Shown: piece by piece, positions 24,594-32,771 of the stretch
How positions within the stretch are numbered: position 1 is the stretch's first letter
Layout of the letters: every line of letters starts with the position of its first letter
Assembly (NCBI RefSeq): GCF_016587415.1
Contig: NZ_BNJI01000001.1
Coordinates: 5,743,501-5,807,500, forward strand
From: Ktedonobacter sp. SOSP1-85
Lineage (GTDB): Bacteria > Chloroflexota > Ktedonobacteria > Ktedonobacterales > Ktedonobacteraceae
Direction: 5' to 3'
DNA: 64,000 bases
Notes under the pieces: generated by a model
Told to the model about the DNA's origin: nothing
Seen by the model: the letters and a program-made list of their open reading frames with translations, nothing else
Databases searched by the model: none
Made by a program: the position numbers and the translations under genes

Positions 24594-26354
24594 TCAGGGC
24601 TTCTGTCGCTGACTTTTATGGAGAATCTGTAGCGCCTGCTGCGCGAGTGGGTACGGCTGGGAGGCCTGCGCCAGGCGTGCCAGCTCTTGCAGGACCGCGC
24701 AGAAAATTGGATCGGCAGTCGTCGTCAATTGACAGAGGGCGTTAAAGGCGGTCTGGGATACGTGCGGGTCCTCATCAAGCAGACTTTGAATCAGGCCAGG
24801 CACGGCCCAGCGCGCGCCGATGTGCCCACAGACGAAGGCCGCGCAGGCCCGTACGCCGCTATCACTATCAGTGAGGAGGCGCAGCATCTCATTCTGAGGA
24901 GGCATAAAGGTGGTGTGTGGACTCCAGAGCAAGCCCAGAAGTTCGATGGTGCGTTGTCTGACCCAGGCGCCTGGTACATTGAGTAAGAGCAGGATCAAGG
25001 GATCATTCGCGATGAACCCACTGATCTCCTGGAGCGCCTGACGTTTCCCCTGTGTTCGAGCCTGGACCAGGATATAGGACAGCGAGTCTAGCGCCGTGAC
25101 TTGCACCGCTTCATCGGCATCTTTGAGCGCGTGGAGCAGCCAGCGGACCGTGTTTTCGCGAATAGAGGCGCGTAAGACTCCTCGCAGCATGCGCAGACCC
25201 TCGAGCGCTTCCATATGAGCCGGGTGCTCCCTATTGAGGGCAATCGTGCCAAAAACAGCGGCAACGTATTCTCCGCCGCAGGAGGCAAGGGTATAGCAAG
25301 CTTGCCGGCGTACCTCGCTCTCTGGAGAGCGTAAGAGAGGCATGATATAAGTATGCAGTGTATGGCGGCGCATCATTCTGCGCATCATGGATGAGTTGGC
25401 TATCTCTTCAAGTGTCGTGAGGGCCAGAATCTGCAACGCCGGGCGCTCCGCCTGGAGCAGATCAATAAGCGTTGGAAGCAAGGAGGGGAGCGCGACCTTG
25501 CTCAGGGCATGTGAGGCCTGGGTGGCTAGCTCAGGCTCGGTAAGTGGGTCTTCCAGGACATAGAGCAGGCAGGTCGTTAACTGCTCGCGTTGAGCGACCG
25601 AGAGATGGACCGGCAGTTCCGTGGCAAGCAAGAAGGCGACGGCCTTACGCACCTCAAAAGGGGCTTTGGGATTGAGCAACTGCAATAAAATATCCAGCCC
25701 AATGTACTCCCGGCAATGAAGCAACGTATAGGCCGCGGTCAGGCGGACCGGAAAATCTTCTTCTGAGTCAAGGCAGGCATAGAGCGCGCTGATAGTGGCT
25801 GGTGCGAGCGTGTTTCGGCTTGCTCGGGTCGCCAGCGTTATGGCCGAGGCATAGCGCACTGTCTTCCAGGGAGAGGCCAGCGCGGCACACAGCAGGTCTT
25901 CATAGTTGGTTCCGGGCAGGTGGGTGGTGGCCTCAATGACACTGATCCAGAGCACTGGTCCCGCTGGCTCACTCAGTGTGGGATGCTTCAAGAGTTCATC
26001 CAATCTAAGCTCTGCCTTCTGGCAGAGGTTAGCGAGCAGGCGACTGCAATGCTCATACTGAGGGGGCCACCAGGGCCATGCGGGCACCAGGATTTCAGGT
26101 GTGCTGCTCAGGGTTGCCAGTACGAGGGGCAGGGTAGACGGACCACAGCGAGCCAGGCGCCGTGTCGCTTGCACACGCACATGATAATCTGTATTGGGCG
26201 CTAGCAAGAGCCTGAGCGCTTCTTCAAGAATATGTGACGAACTTGCAGGCCCCGGTACGCTGTCCTGGTCATAAGGGAACGCATGACGCTGTGCATCCGA
26301 AGGCATCTGATCGTCTGGTGTGCTTTTTATAATCATATCGGTGCTATCTGACAT
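24594..26354 (-). CDS. HEAT-repeat protein
   Basis: About 586 residues are built of some 12 helical HEAT-like repeats, for example VRVQATRRLARCGP, VRLTAAYTLLHCREY, VRRQACYTLASCGGEY and VRACAAFVCGHIGARWAVPGL. There is no catalytic motif. Such solenoids act as scaffolds, and in some bacteria they resemble phycobilisome-lyase-like HEAT proteins. The start is uncertain: ATG 26354 is used, and a GTG at 26402 would add 16 residues. No clear operon partner; function unknown. Confidence 0.7.
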   Translation of the reverse strand: MSDSTDMIIKSTPDDQMPSDAQRHAFPYDQDSVPGPASSSHILEEALRLLLAPNTDYHVRVQATRRLARCGPSTLPLVLATLSSTPEILVPAWPWWPPQYEHCSRLLANLCQKAELRLDELLKHPTLSEPAGPVLWISVIEATTHLPGTNYEDLLCAALASPWKTVRYASAITLATRASRNTLAPATISALYACLDSEEDFPVRLTAAYTLLHCREYIGLDILLQLLNPKAPFEVRKAVAFLLATELPVHLSVAQREQLTTCLLYVLEDPLTEPELATQASHALSKVALPSLLPTLIDLLQAERPALQILALTTLEEIANSSMMRRMMRRHTLHTYIMPLLRSPESEVRRQACYTLASCGGEYVAAVFGTIALNREHPAHMEALEGLRMLRGVLRASIRENTVRWLLHALKDADEAVQVTALDSLSYILVQARTQGKRQALQEISGFIANDPLILLLLNVPGAWVRQRTIELLGLLWSPHTTFMPPQNEMLRLLTDSDSGVRACAAFVCGHIGARWAVPGLIQSLLDEDPHVSQTAFNALCQLTTTADPIFCAVLQELARLAQASQPYPLAQQALQILHKSQRQKP

Positions 26355-26514
26355 CCTCGTGCGAAGAGAGTGATACTCTGTTTTAGTTATAGCTATTCTC
26401 ACAAGCTATAGACTTGAGTATATATTCCCTCGTGTCCCGCTTGTAGAGCGTTCCGAGCTCCCCAGGATGTCCCACTTGACAGCGTATGTGACAGCAGTTG
26501 GCCCAAATTCCGCA

Positions 26515-27657
26515 TTATATGACTCCCTGTTTCCCGGTCATAAATGCATTCATGCTTGCCATCGCCTCTTGCTGGATGGATGGCAAGACATGGCTATAAA
26601 TGTTCATCGTGATGGCGACGCTACTATGCCCCAGGATCTCTTGCACCACCTTGGGATGCACACCCATGCACAGGAGTGCAGTCGCGCAGGAGTGGCGTAG
26701 GTCATGAAATCGGATGATGGGTAACTCCGCATCATGCAAGAGACGAACAAAGGCGTGTCTCACATTGGCGGACCAGGTATGGGTGCCATAGATGCTACAA
26801 AACACCAGGCCGTGCTCTCTCCACTTGTTACCAGCCATAAGCCGTTGTTCAAGTTGTGCTGTACGGTGCTTCTTGAGCACTGCAATCGCATGATCGGCCA
26901 GAACGATAGCGCGGCGTCCACTATCCGTTTTTGTCTCACTTTCTTTCAGGCCTTGCCCTGGAATGTAGGTGAGTGTGCGCTGTACCTGCACCATTTTGCG
27001 CTCCAAATCGATATCCGACCAGCGCAAGGCGAGCAGCTCACCTTGGCGCATACCTGTGGCCAGCGCTAATGTGACAATGCATTCCAGTTTATGGCCCTCA
27101 ACAAACGTGAGCAAGGCCTGGATTTGCACTTTGTTGAAGACCTGCATTTCTTTCTTGCTCTCACGTGGGAGTTTCGCCTTAGATGCTGGGTTACGGCCAA
27201 GCTTGCCCCATTCGACCGCCTGGCCAAGTGCTGCATTCACAATCATGTGGATGTCTTTCACGCTCTTGGGTTTCACTTCCTCATTGATGAGTGAGCTATA
27301 GAAGCTCTGAAGGTGATCAACCGTCAGCTTTTGCAGTGGGATATGGCCCAGGGCAGGAATGATGCGGTTATTGATGTAACCAGCATAGGTACACGCTGAC
27401 GTGCCGCGAATTGTTGGCCCATGGATGCCAAACCAGTACGTGAAGTAGTCGCCAGTCTTCACCCTGGAGGGATCGACCAGCGTTCCAGCTTGCGACTCAT
27501 GTTGCATCTTGCGCAGTAGGGCGCGGGCCTCGCGCTCCGTTTTCGCGTAGAAGTTGCGACGCTTGCCTTTGTCATCATGAAAACTACCAACCCAACGCCC
27601 ATCTTTGCGCGGGTACACACTGCCATCTCCCTTGGGGGCACGCCTTGTTCTTGCCAC
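26515..27657 (-). CDS. Tyrosine recombinase (phage-type integrase)
   Basis: This 380-residue integrase has an N-terminal AP2-like arm-binding part (GDGSVYPRKDGRWVGSFHDDKG), a SAM-like core-binding domain, and the catalytic domain. The catalytic set is complete: Arg in TGMRQGELLALRW, HDLRHSCATALL, GHSSVAITMNIYSHV with the nucleophilic Tyr. It would integrate a mobile element by site-specific recombination, typically at a tRNA gene. A tRNA-like sequence and several att-like scars begin 0.4 kb upstream. No excisionase or other element backbone gene is evident, so the element is probably a remnant. Confidence 0.92.
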   Translation of the reverse strand: MARTRRAPKGDGSVYPRKDGRWVGSFHDDKGKRRNFYAKTEREARALLRKMQHESQAGTLVDPSRVKTGDYFTYWFGIHGPTIRGTSACTYAGYINNRIIPALGHIPLQKLTVDHLQSFYSSLINEEVKPKSVKDIHMIVNAALGQAVEWGKLGRNPASKAKLPRESKKEMQVFNKVQIQALLTFVEGHKLECIVTLALATGMRQGELLALRWSDIDLERKMVQVQRTLTYIPGQGLKESETKTDSGRRAIVLADHAIAVLKKHRTAQLEQRLMAGNKWREHGLVFCSIYGTHTWSANVRHAFVRLLHDAELPIIRFHDLRHSCATALLCMGVHPKVVQEILGHSSVAITMNIYSHVLPSIQQEAMASMNAFMTGKQGVI

Positions 27658-28027
27658 GTTTCTTACTCTCCCTCTACTGCTGTTGGTTTTTAGTGCGTCC
27701 TTTCACCCAGGTACGCAGTGTATCAGGATTGACGTGCATCGATTTGTCAAACTGCACGACGGGCACTAAGCGGTCTTTCTGGGTTTCGGTGGATTATACG
27801 GTGATGGCAAGCACAAAGCATAGCCATGTCTTGTGCTAGATTTACCTCTGTTTCATCTACATACCTTGCTATTTGAATTCTCTATCAACGTAGTCTTTTA
27901 TTTAGACAATTGTGTTTCTAGTAAGGTGCCAGTAATGGAAGTTTGGATTGTTGTCCTTACAGTTTGTGTAGCAAAACAAAACCGCCTGTGAGGTAGCTTC
28001 ACAAGTGGTTTGAGTGGTGGAGATGAT
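27658..28027. other. Integrase upstream region, no gene seen
   Basis: No open frame with a ribosome binding site stands out. The stretch presumably held the integrase promoter and attachment-site arm sequences. Confidence 0.4.
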
Positions 28028-28195
28028 GGAGAGTTGAAGTCCACGACACGAGAAACTAGGCGCTCTTCTGGTGCGGTTCCATTGGCTTGTTAAGCGGAAG
28101 GGCGTTTTATTTTTGTCCATTAGTGGTGAATCAAATGTATATGATCTCAACCTCTAGGATGTCAAAATGGATGTCAGAATTTATACTGTATGGCT
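28028..28195 (-). repeat. Att-like scar repeat, copy 1
   Basis: About 168 bp, over 85% identical by eye to copies at 30066 and 32436. On the minus strand it contains ATGGACAAAAATAA, the same ending as the integrase tails at 28913 and 31070. About 100 bp further is GGACTTCAACTCTCC, which resembles a tRNA T arm. Confidence 0.75.
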
Positions 28196-28216
28196 TGGGA
28201 TGAACCCAAACCTGGG

Positions 28217-28287
28217 AGCATACAGAAGGACTTGAACCATCGACCTCCGCGTGTGGGTGCGACGCTCTACCCCTGAGCTATGTATGC
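28217..28287 (-). tRNA. tRNA-like gene with an abnormal anticodon arm
   Basis: The acceptor stem GCATACA/TGTATGC is perfect, the D arm (GCTCAGGGGTAGAGC) is standard and a T arm (ATGG-TTCAAGT-CCTT) is recognisable with one mismatch. The anticodon arm does not form a normal 5-bp stem with a 7-nt loop; the best fold is CGC/GCG around ACCCACAC, without U33. It is either a pseudogene left by an integrating element or a highly divergent tRNA. The amino acid cannot be assigned. Confidence 0.5.
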
Positions 28288-28332
28288 AGGTGTACAATTG
28301 GCACATATTGTACAGATGAAAGGGGGATTATT

Positions 28333-28551
28333 ATGCTTGAGAAATGCTGGAAAAAGTATGACTTTTTGCAACGTGAGCTAAGCACCTTAGAAGCTGCATT
28401 CAGACATGCAGATGCCCAACCAGACGAAGAATCCTATACGCGTTGTATGCAACAGGGGCTCATGCATCTCCTTACAATGCAATCTACTCTAGAATACTTC
28501 GTGATCGACGTGCGAGCGGAATTAGCGGAATTAGAGGAGAAGATCCTTTAA
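28333..28551 (+). CDS. Small hypothetical protein
   Basis: A 72-residue, mainly helical protein starting with ATG after a clear AAAGGGGG site. It has Cys-Trp at the N-terminus (MLEKCWKKYDFL) and a Glu/Leu-rich, possibly coiled-coil end (ELAELEEKIL). It stands alone between a tRNA-like gene and an att scar, as cargo of a former integrative element. No family recognised. Confidence 0.55.
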   Translation: MLEKCWKKYDFLQRELSTLEAAFRHADAQPDEESYTRCMQQGLMHLLTMQSTLEYFVIDVRAELAELEEKIL

Positions 28552-28829
28552 GCTTCTAGAGAGATGTACAATCTACCTGAGCCATCAGCAACGCGTACCT
28601 CTATTTCTGCCCTGTAAATCAGGCCGTTGCGCGGCTCCGCGTGGCAGATCCACATTTCAGGGCATTTACTAATAGCAGAGTTAAACCAACACCTTAACCG
28701 ATATTTGGCATAGTCCGATATCGGTTATTTTTATGCCCATGGACGATTGCCTCTAAATGGCTTGCCATTGGTACGTAAAGGTTAGAAGTAGGTTTATCGG
28801 TTCTACTTCTAACCTTCTAAGGGTCCAGG

Positions 28830-28990
28830 GTAAGAGGATTTGAACCTCCCATTGCGGCTTTTTGGCCTGGCTTTGAAGCTCTGTTCGCGGCCATTTTGAG
28901 CTTGAGAGTGGGTTATTTTTGTCCATTCTTGTCTAACTTCTTCAACGTTTGTTGAGCGGTTTTGCTCTCACTTTTGCTCTCACTTATTTT
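28830..28990 (-). pseudogene. Integrase 3' tail plus tRNA 3'-end scar
   Basis: On the minus strand a decayed frame ends SESKTAQQTLKKLDKNGQK-stop (stop at 28913). It is followed by a tRNA 3' half: GGAGG-TTCAAAT-CCTCT and TACCCTGGA (about 28832-28856). This is the classic arrangement of an integrase gene ending next to its tRNA attachment site. The rest of the integrase is missing. A near copy of the tail lies at 31070-31150. Confidence 0.6.
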
Positions 28991-29443
28991 ATGTTATGGG
29001 CCTTATGGCTTGCTGTTGATAGTTGTTTGAGTAACAAGGGATGAGAAACTGTCTTATAGAGCGGGTTTAGACCTGTTCTAGGGTAGGGATTTTTTAGTAT
29101 TCCCTTTTTTTGGCATTGGAACGAAAGGATCTTCCTCCCGATCTAGGTTGGCAGCGAATTCTTGAAAAGGCAAGCATCTAAGCAATTTGGTTTATTTGGA
29201 TAAAGTCTATCTGAGTCAATACCTATCCAGCACTATAGTCTCTCTTATTATACGCATAAGCGACTTATATACACAATCGACGCTCAACCACTAAAAACCG
29301 CTCAATGTTGATGAGTTTGCATATCTTTGAGGTATACCTCTTCTATGCTGGCGATAGATGAGAGAAAGACATCTGCTCCTCAATAAGGAGACATATGCAA
29401 TCGCCACAATCGGCTCTCGCCCTACAAAGAAAGGACTGCAAGT
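28991..29443. other. Upstream region of the Gly-Tyr repeat gene
   Basis: AT-rich, no gene. A ribosome binding site (AAAGAAAGGAC) precedes ATG 29444. The motif GGCCTTATGGCTTGC (about 29000) recurs in variants near 33825 and 34005, so short element ends are scattered here. Confidence 0.4.
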
Positions 29444-29881
29444 ATGAAATATGATATTGTACAGGCCTGGAAAGAGGATACGTTTGACCAGTATTCCATT
29501 GAAGATGTACGAACAACATTGCTAACCAACCATGCTGGCGAAGCCGAACTAAGCGATGCAGAACTAGAACTGGTCAATGGCACAGGTGGCTGTGGTCATA
29601 GTCATGGTCATGGTCATGGTCATGGTCATGGCAAAGGTGGCTATGGTGGCTATGGTGGCTATGGTGGCTATGGTGGCTATGGTGGCTATGGTGGCTATGG
29701 TGGCTATGGTGGCTATGGTGGCTATGGTGGCTATGGTGGCTATGGTGGCTATGGTGGCAATGGTGGCAATGGCGGCAACGGTGGCTATGGTGGTTATGGC
29801 GGCAACGGTGGCAATGGTGGCAATGGCGGCAACGGTGGCTATGGTGGTTATGGCGGCAACGGTGGCTATGGCGGCAACTAG
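29444..29881 (+). CDS. RiPP-type precursor: mersacidin/lichenicidin-like leader fused to His-Gly and Gly-Gly-Tyr repeats
   Basis: Residues 1-48 look like a type 2 lantibiotic leader: DIVQAWKEDTFDQYS, a spacer with HAGEAELSDAELELVNGTGG ending in Gly-Gly. In the mersacidin/lichenicidin family the pattern is IVxAWKD...NPAGxxELSDxELxxVxGG. The core, however, is not a lantibiotic. It has one Cys, a His-Gly block (HSHGHGHGHGHGHGK) and then 13 perfect GGY units followed by mixed GGN/GGY units to residue 145. No lanthionine synthetase or peptidase-ABC transporter is nearby. The core may bind metal through its His block or form a Tyr-rich matrix or fibre. Leader assignment is family knowledge; function is inference. 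Confidence 0.7.
   Translation: MKYDIVQAWKEDTFDQYSIEDVRTTLLTNHAGEAELSDAELELVNGTGGCGHSHGHGHGHGHGKGGYGGYGGYGGYGGYGGYGGYGGYGGYGGYGGYGGYGGYGGNGGNGGNGGYGGYGGNGGNGGNGGNGGYGGYGGNGGYGGN
29636..29752 (+). repeat. 9-bp tandem repeat (GGTGGCTAT) x 13
   Basis: Thirteen perfect in-frame copies encode Gly-Gly-Tyr. Almost no synonymous drift is seen, which points to recent expansion and likely length variation between strains. Degenerate GGCAAT/GGTTAT units follow to 29880. Confidence 0.95.
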
Positions 29882-29975
29882 TAAGACAAGAAAAACTGTT
29901 TCTTTACGGTTTAGCGCTTCGTTTCGGCAAATCGCGTAACATGTTCTTCATCTTTTAGCCAGAGATAACACAAAA

Positions 29976-30033
29976 AGGCGACCCGAGCCAGCTCCGTGTA
30001 GCAACACGGAACGGACCTGGTTGGCTCGCCTTC
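29976..30033 (+). terminator. Branched stem-loop downstream of the Gly-Tyr repeat gene
   Basis: An outer stem GGCGA...GAGCCA pairs with TGGCTCGCC and encloses an inner hairpin CCGTGT-AGCA-ACACGG; a T-rich stretch follows. It probably ends the precursor transcript. Confidence 0.6.
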
Positions 30034-30065
30034 TTCTGTTATGTTGTATCGAAACGACTTGTTGG

Positions 30066-30235
30066 GGGAGAGTTGAAGTCCACGACACGAGAAACTAGGC
30101 GCTCTTCTGATGCGGTTCCATTGGCTTGTTAAGCAGAATGACATTTTGTTTTTGTCCATTGGTGGTGAATCAAATATATATGATGTTAACCTCTAGGATG
30201 TCAAAATGGATGTCAGAATTTCTACTCTGTGGCTT
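30066..30235 (-). repeat. Att-like scar repeat, copy 2
   Basis: It aligns with copy 1 and copy 3 along its whole length, including the conserved GGAGAGTTGAAGTCCACGAC edge and the CTAGGATGTCAAAATGGATG block. It separates the Gly-Tyr repeat gene from the next cargo gene. Confidence 0.75.
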
Positions 30236-30444
30236 GCTATTGATATGCAAAGGTGAAGTAGGTTTATCGGCGTACCCGTCTTCTCTCTCTCCCTACCACT
30301 TTAGCATTTTCTGCCAATTGGCTACCTTACCACCTTAGTGACAACACTTTTCGCTCTTTTCCAAGAATAGACTACTGAGGTGCAGAGAATACGGCTAAAT
30401 CTGGTTTACCCTTGTTTTCCGTTCTTGCACCTCAGATTCCGGAT

Positions 30445-30750
30445 TTAGCGGCGTAGGGACAGTGGCAGGAGCACGAAGAGCACGAAGACTAGCGCACCTC
30501 CTCCGATCAGGGCAAGCTCTGCAACGGGATTTTTTACCCGACCAGTAACTAGTAGATAGATTCCTGCGGCACAGGCAATAAAGCCCAGTGACCCTATACG
30601 GACCTGAAAACGACCGAGATGGCGTCTCCGCTGATAGGTTGATCGCTGGTGTGCCCTCCCCTGCCCCTGAGGATACCCTGGCTGAGGAGGATACTGACCT
30701 TGAGGATATCCCGGCTGAGGAGGAACATTAGACTGATTGGGATCGCGCAT
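30445..30750 (-). CDS. Small membrane protein with PPQPGYPQGQ repeats
   Basis: 101 residues: an N-terminal Pro/Gln/Gly/Tyr-rich part with two and a half PPQPGYPQG units, then basic residues (RRRHLGRF) and two hydrophobic helices (GSLGFIACAAGIYLLVTG and LALIGGGALVFVLFVLLPL). Pro-Gly-Tyr-rich tails of this kind are common on bacterial membrane proteins such as DUF4190/TM2-like proteins. Function unknown. It sits alone between two att scars. Confidence 0.6.
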   Translation of the reverse strand: MRDPNQSNVPPQPGYPQGQYPPQPGYPQGQGRAHQRSTYQRRRHLGRFQVRIGSLGFIACAAGIYLLVTGRVKNPVAELALIGGGALVFVLFVLLPLSLRR

Positions 30751-30994
30751 GCAAAACTCCTATATTGGTGAGCATCGATAGTTTTCTTTTGCGCTAGCAT
30801 ATCTTTTTTCCTGATGGGTGTCAATTAGTAGATAAAATTGCTAAAGCCGGATTTGGATATAATTTATCGTTTAAAATGGGTCTTACGTAGAATTTAACCA
30901 GAAAGACGTGAGGAAGGTTGTAATATAAAAAAAGTTGCAGCATGATAAAGTCACTTGCGAAATGACTTTGCAAGTGACTTTGTTAATGGATATG

Positions 30995-31150
30995 AGGGAG
31001 AGTTGAACTCCTTTTGATGGGTTTTTTGTGTGGCTTCCATGGCTTCCCTAAGGGCTTCTTGAGCCGATTTATGAGATTGTTCTTGTCTATTCTTGTCTAA
31101 CTTTTTCGATGTCTGTTGAGCGGTTTTGCTCTCACTTTTGCTCTCAATTA
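30995..31150 (-). pseudogene. Second integrase 3' tail plus T-arm-like scar
   Basis: The minus strand reads SESKTAQQTSKKLDKNRQEQ, nearly identical to the tail at 28913-28990, but its stop is lost. About 70 bp on lies AGGAGTTCAACTCTCC, a T-arm-like sequence followed by CTCATATCC, as at the 3' end of a tRNA. It is an independent scar of the same kind of element. Confidence 0.55.
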
Positions 31151-31164
31151 CTGTTGATTGATGT

Positions 31165-31770
31165 CTATTTTTCTTTGTATCCCAAAACAATCTTGCCCTT
31201 ATATTCCTCTCTAGCGTATGCCTCAGGTTGGAGCGAGACTCCAAGGTCATTCAGATCAGCGACCGTCAGTGTCTCAGTATCAAGATCATCTTGGCAATAG
31301 TAGTACCGCGTGTCAGGTTCTACCATGACGCGATGATACGCGCTCCCTTGCCTGTTACTAGAGAGTTGCTCCAATGGGTCAACCTCGAAAAAGTATCTGG
31401 CCCAATAGAGCATGCAAGGCCACTTACTCTTGTCCTCACCTTTCCGTCCCCACCATGCTCCCCGAAATGCGAACAACCCCTCCTCACGTGTCACCTTAAC
31501 ACTGCTTGGTTCTAGCATGCGGATCTGCTCGTTACCTTTGTAGGGATGCAACTCTACCAGATCATACAATCTTACCTGAATAGAGCTTTGATCTATGGGA
31601 TGAATTGAAAATTTTCCCTTGACCACCGAGAGGACGGAATGTCCAGCTCCATCAGCCATATCGACAGAACCTGATGGTGAGAAACTCAATCGATGGAAGT
31701 AATCGGAGAGGTGTGGGTTGGCTACAAGCGTTTTACACAAAGGGAACGCTACTTCAATCTCTTCTTGCAT
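31165..31770 (-). CDS. Hypothetical protein
   Basis: 201 residues, no signal peptide or membrane segment, rich in aromatic residues (FRGAWWGRKGEDKSKWPCMLYWARYFFEVDP). The composition looks like a real soluble protein. No family recognised. It ends within 15 bp of an integrase-tail scar and is followed upstream by another hypothetical gene on the same strand, so both may be cargo of one integrated element. Confidence 0.55.
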   Translation of the reverse strand: MQEEIEVAFPLCKTLVANPHLSDYFHRLSFSPSGSVDMADGAGHSVLSVVKGKFSIHPIDQSSIQVRLYDLVELHPYKGNEQIRMLEPSSVKVTREEGLFAFRGAWWGRKGEDKSKWPCMLYWARYFFEVDPLEQLSSNRQGSAYHRVMVEPDTRYYYCQDDLDTETLTVADLNDLGVSLQPEAYAREEYKGKIVLGYKEK

Positions 31771-31913
31771 TCATTTTTCCTTGATAATGTTATAAGCGAA
31801 TCCATCAAAGATGCTCTTTCCATAATCTTATTCTAACTACCCTCCCTCTCCTTACACAAGAGCTTTCTCGGGCCTGTACTAAAGTGTAAACTTCTTTCTT
31901 TTAGATCTGCTCT

Positions 31914-32369
31914 TCACAATCCGTACCCAGTAAATGCTCCATCTTCCTTGTACAGTTGCTCGATCTCTTGGCTCGAAAATATTCGTCTTCGTCTTTTCGA
32001 CTCAAGGGTATCAACGACACATGGCCAACGCTGACAGCAGGTATAGGCAAAGCGGACGGCCAGCCGCTGGCTGCCTGGTGTTCTGCCAAGATGGATATAG
32101 ATCCAGGTTTGAAACTCAGCGCCGAGCAACGCTTTGGCCTGATCGATTAACACGATGTCGTCCTCATCGAGAGGGTTGCCTTCATTATCAAAGACCCCAT
32201 CATAGCAGGGCATACGAAAGACCCATACATAAGCTTCGCCATCAATGAGGCCTCCAAAGTACCCTGCTGGCGAGCCTGGTGTCAATCTTCCACCGGTCTG
32301 AAGGATAACTCCCGCCAGCTCTTCTTCTGTGATGTCGTGGCTACTGTAGAGCCCTACTCCAGCACTCAT
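31914..32369 (-). CDS. Hypothetical protein
   Basis: 151 residues, acidic and soluble, with motifs such as GGLIDGEAYVWVFRMPCYDG and DEDDIVLIDQAKALLGAEFQTWIYIHLG. It resembles in style small immunity or SMI1-like proteins, but I cannot assign a family. ATG 32369 has AAAGGAGC upstream. It is in the same orientation as the gene at 31165, 143 bp away. Confidence 0.55.
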   Translation of the reverse strand: MSAGVGLYSSHDITEEELAGVILQTGGRLTPGSPAGYFGGLIDGEAYVWVFRMPCYDGVFDNEGNPLDEDDIVLIDQAKALLGAEFQTWIYIHLGRTPGSQRLAVRFAYTCCQRWPCVVDTLESKRRRRIFSSQEIEQLYKEDGAFTGYGL

Positions 32370-32435
32370 AGTTTGAAAGGCTCCTTTTGCTCCTATTTTA
32401 GAATATGTGATGCTCTATTATATCTTTTTGCTCGG

Positions 32436-32602
32436 GGAGAGTTGAAGTCCACGACGCGAGAAACTAGGTGCTCTTCTGGTGAGGTTCCATGGGCTTGTTA
32501 AGCGAAAGGGCATTTTATTTTTGTCCATTCGTGGCGAATCAAATGTATATGATCTTAACCTCTAGGATGTCAAAATGGATGGCAGAATTTCTACTGTATT
32601 GC
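32436..32602 (-). repeat. Att-like scar repeat, copy 3
   Basis: Third copy of the 168-bp repeat, with the same GGAGAGTTGAAGTCCACGAC edge. It separates the hypothetical genes from the leucine-rich repeat gene. Confidence 0.75.
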
Positions 32603-32771
32603 CGTAAACAACCTATCTGCTCTAAAGACAGTTTCTGTGAAAATCTTGCCAAAAAAACAAGGTCAAAGTAACTCAGCAATTTGTTGTAATACTCAGCGAG
32701 TGCCTCATCTATACGGAAATAAGCTGATCTGCTAGAATGGAGCAAAATGCAAGTGAAAAGGGAAAACGGCG

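Noticed and set aside
26430..26480. Two GTCCC boxes near the integrase end as a further SARP operator
   Set aside because: They are about 35 bp apart, not in 11-bp phase to a -10 box, and precede no suitable gene.
29636..29880. Repeat tract considered as a CRISPR array
   Set aside because: The unit is 9 bp, in frame, without spacers; it encodes Gly-Gly-Tyr.
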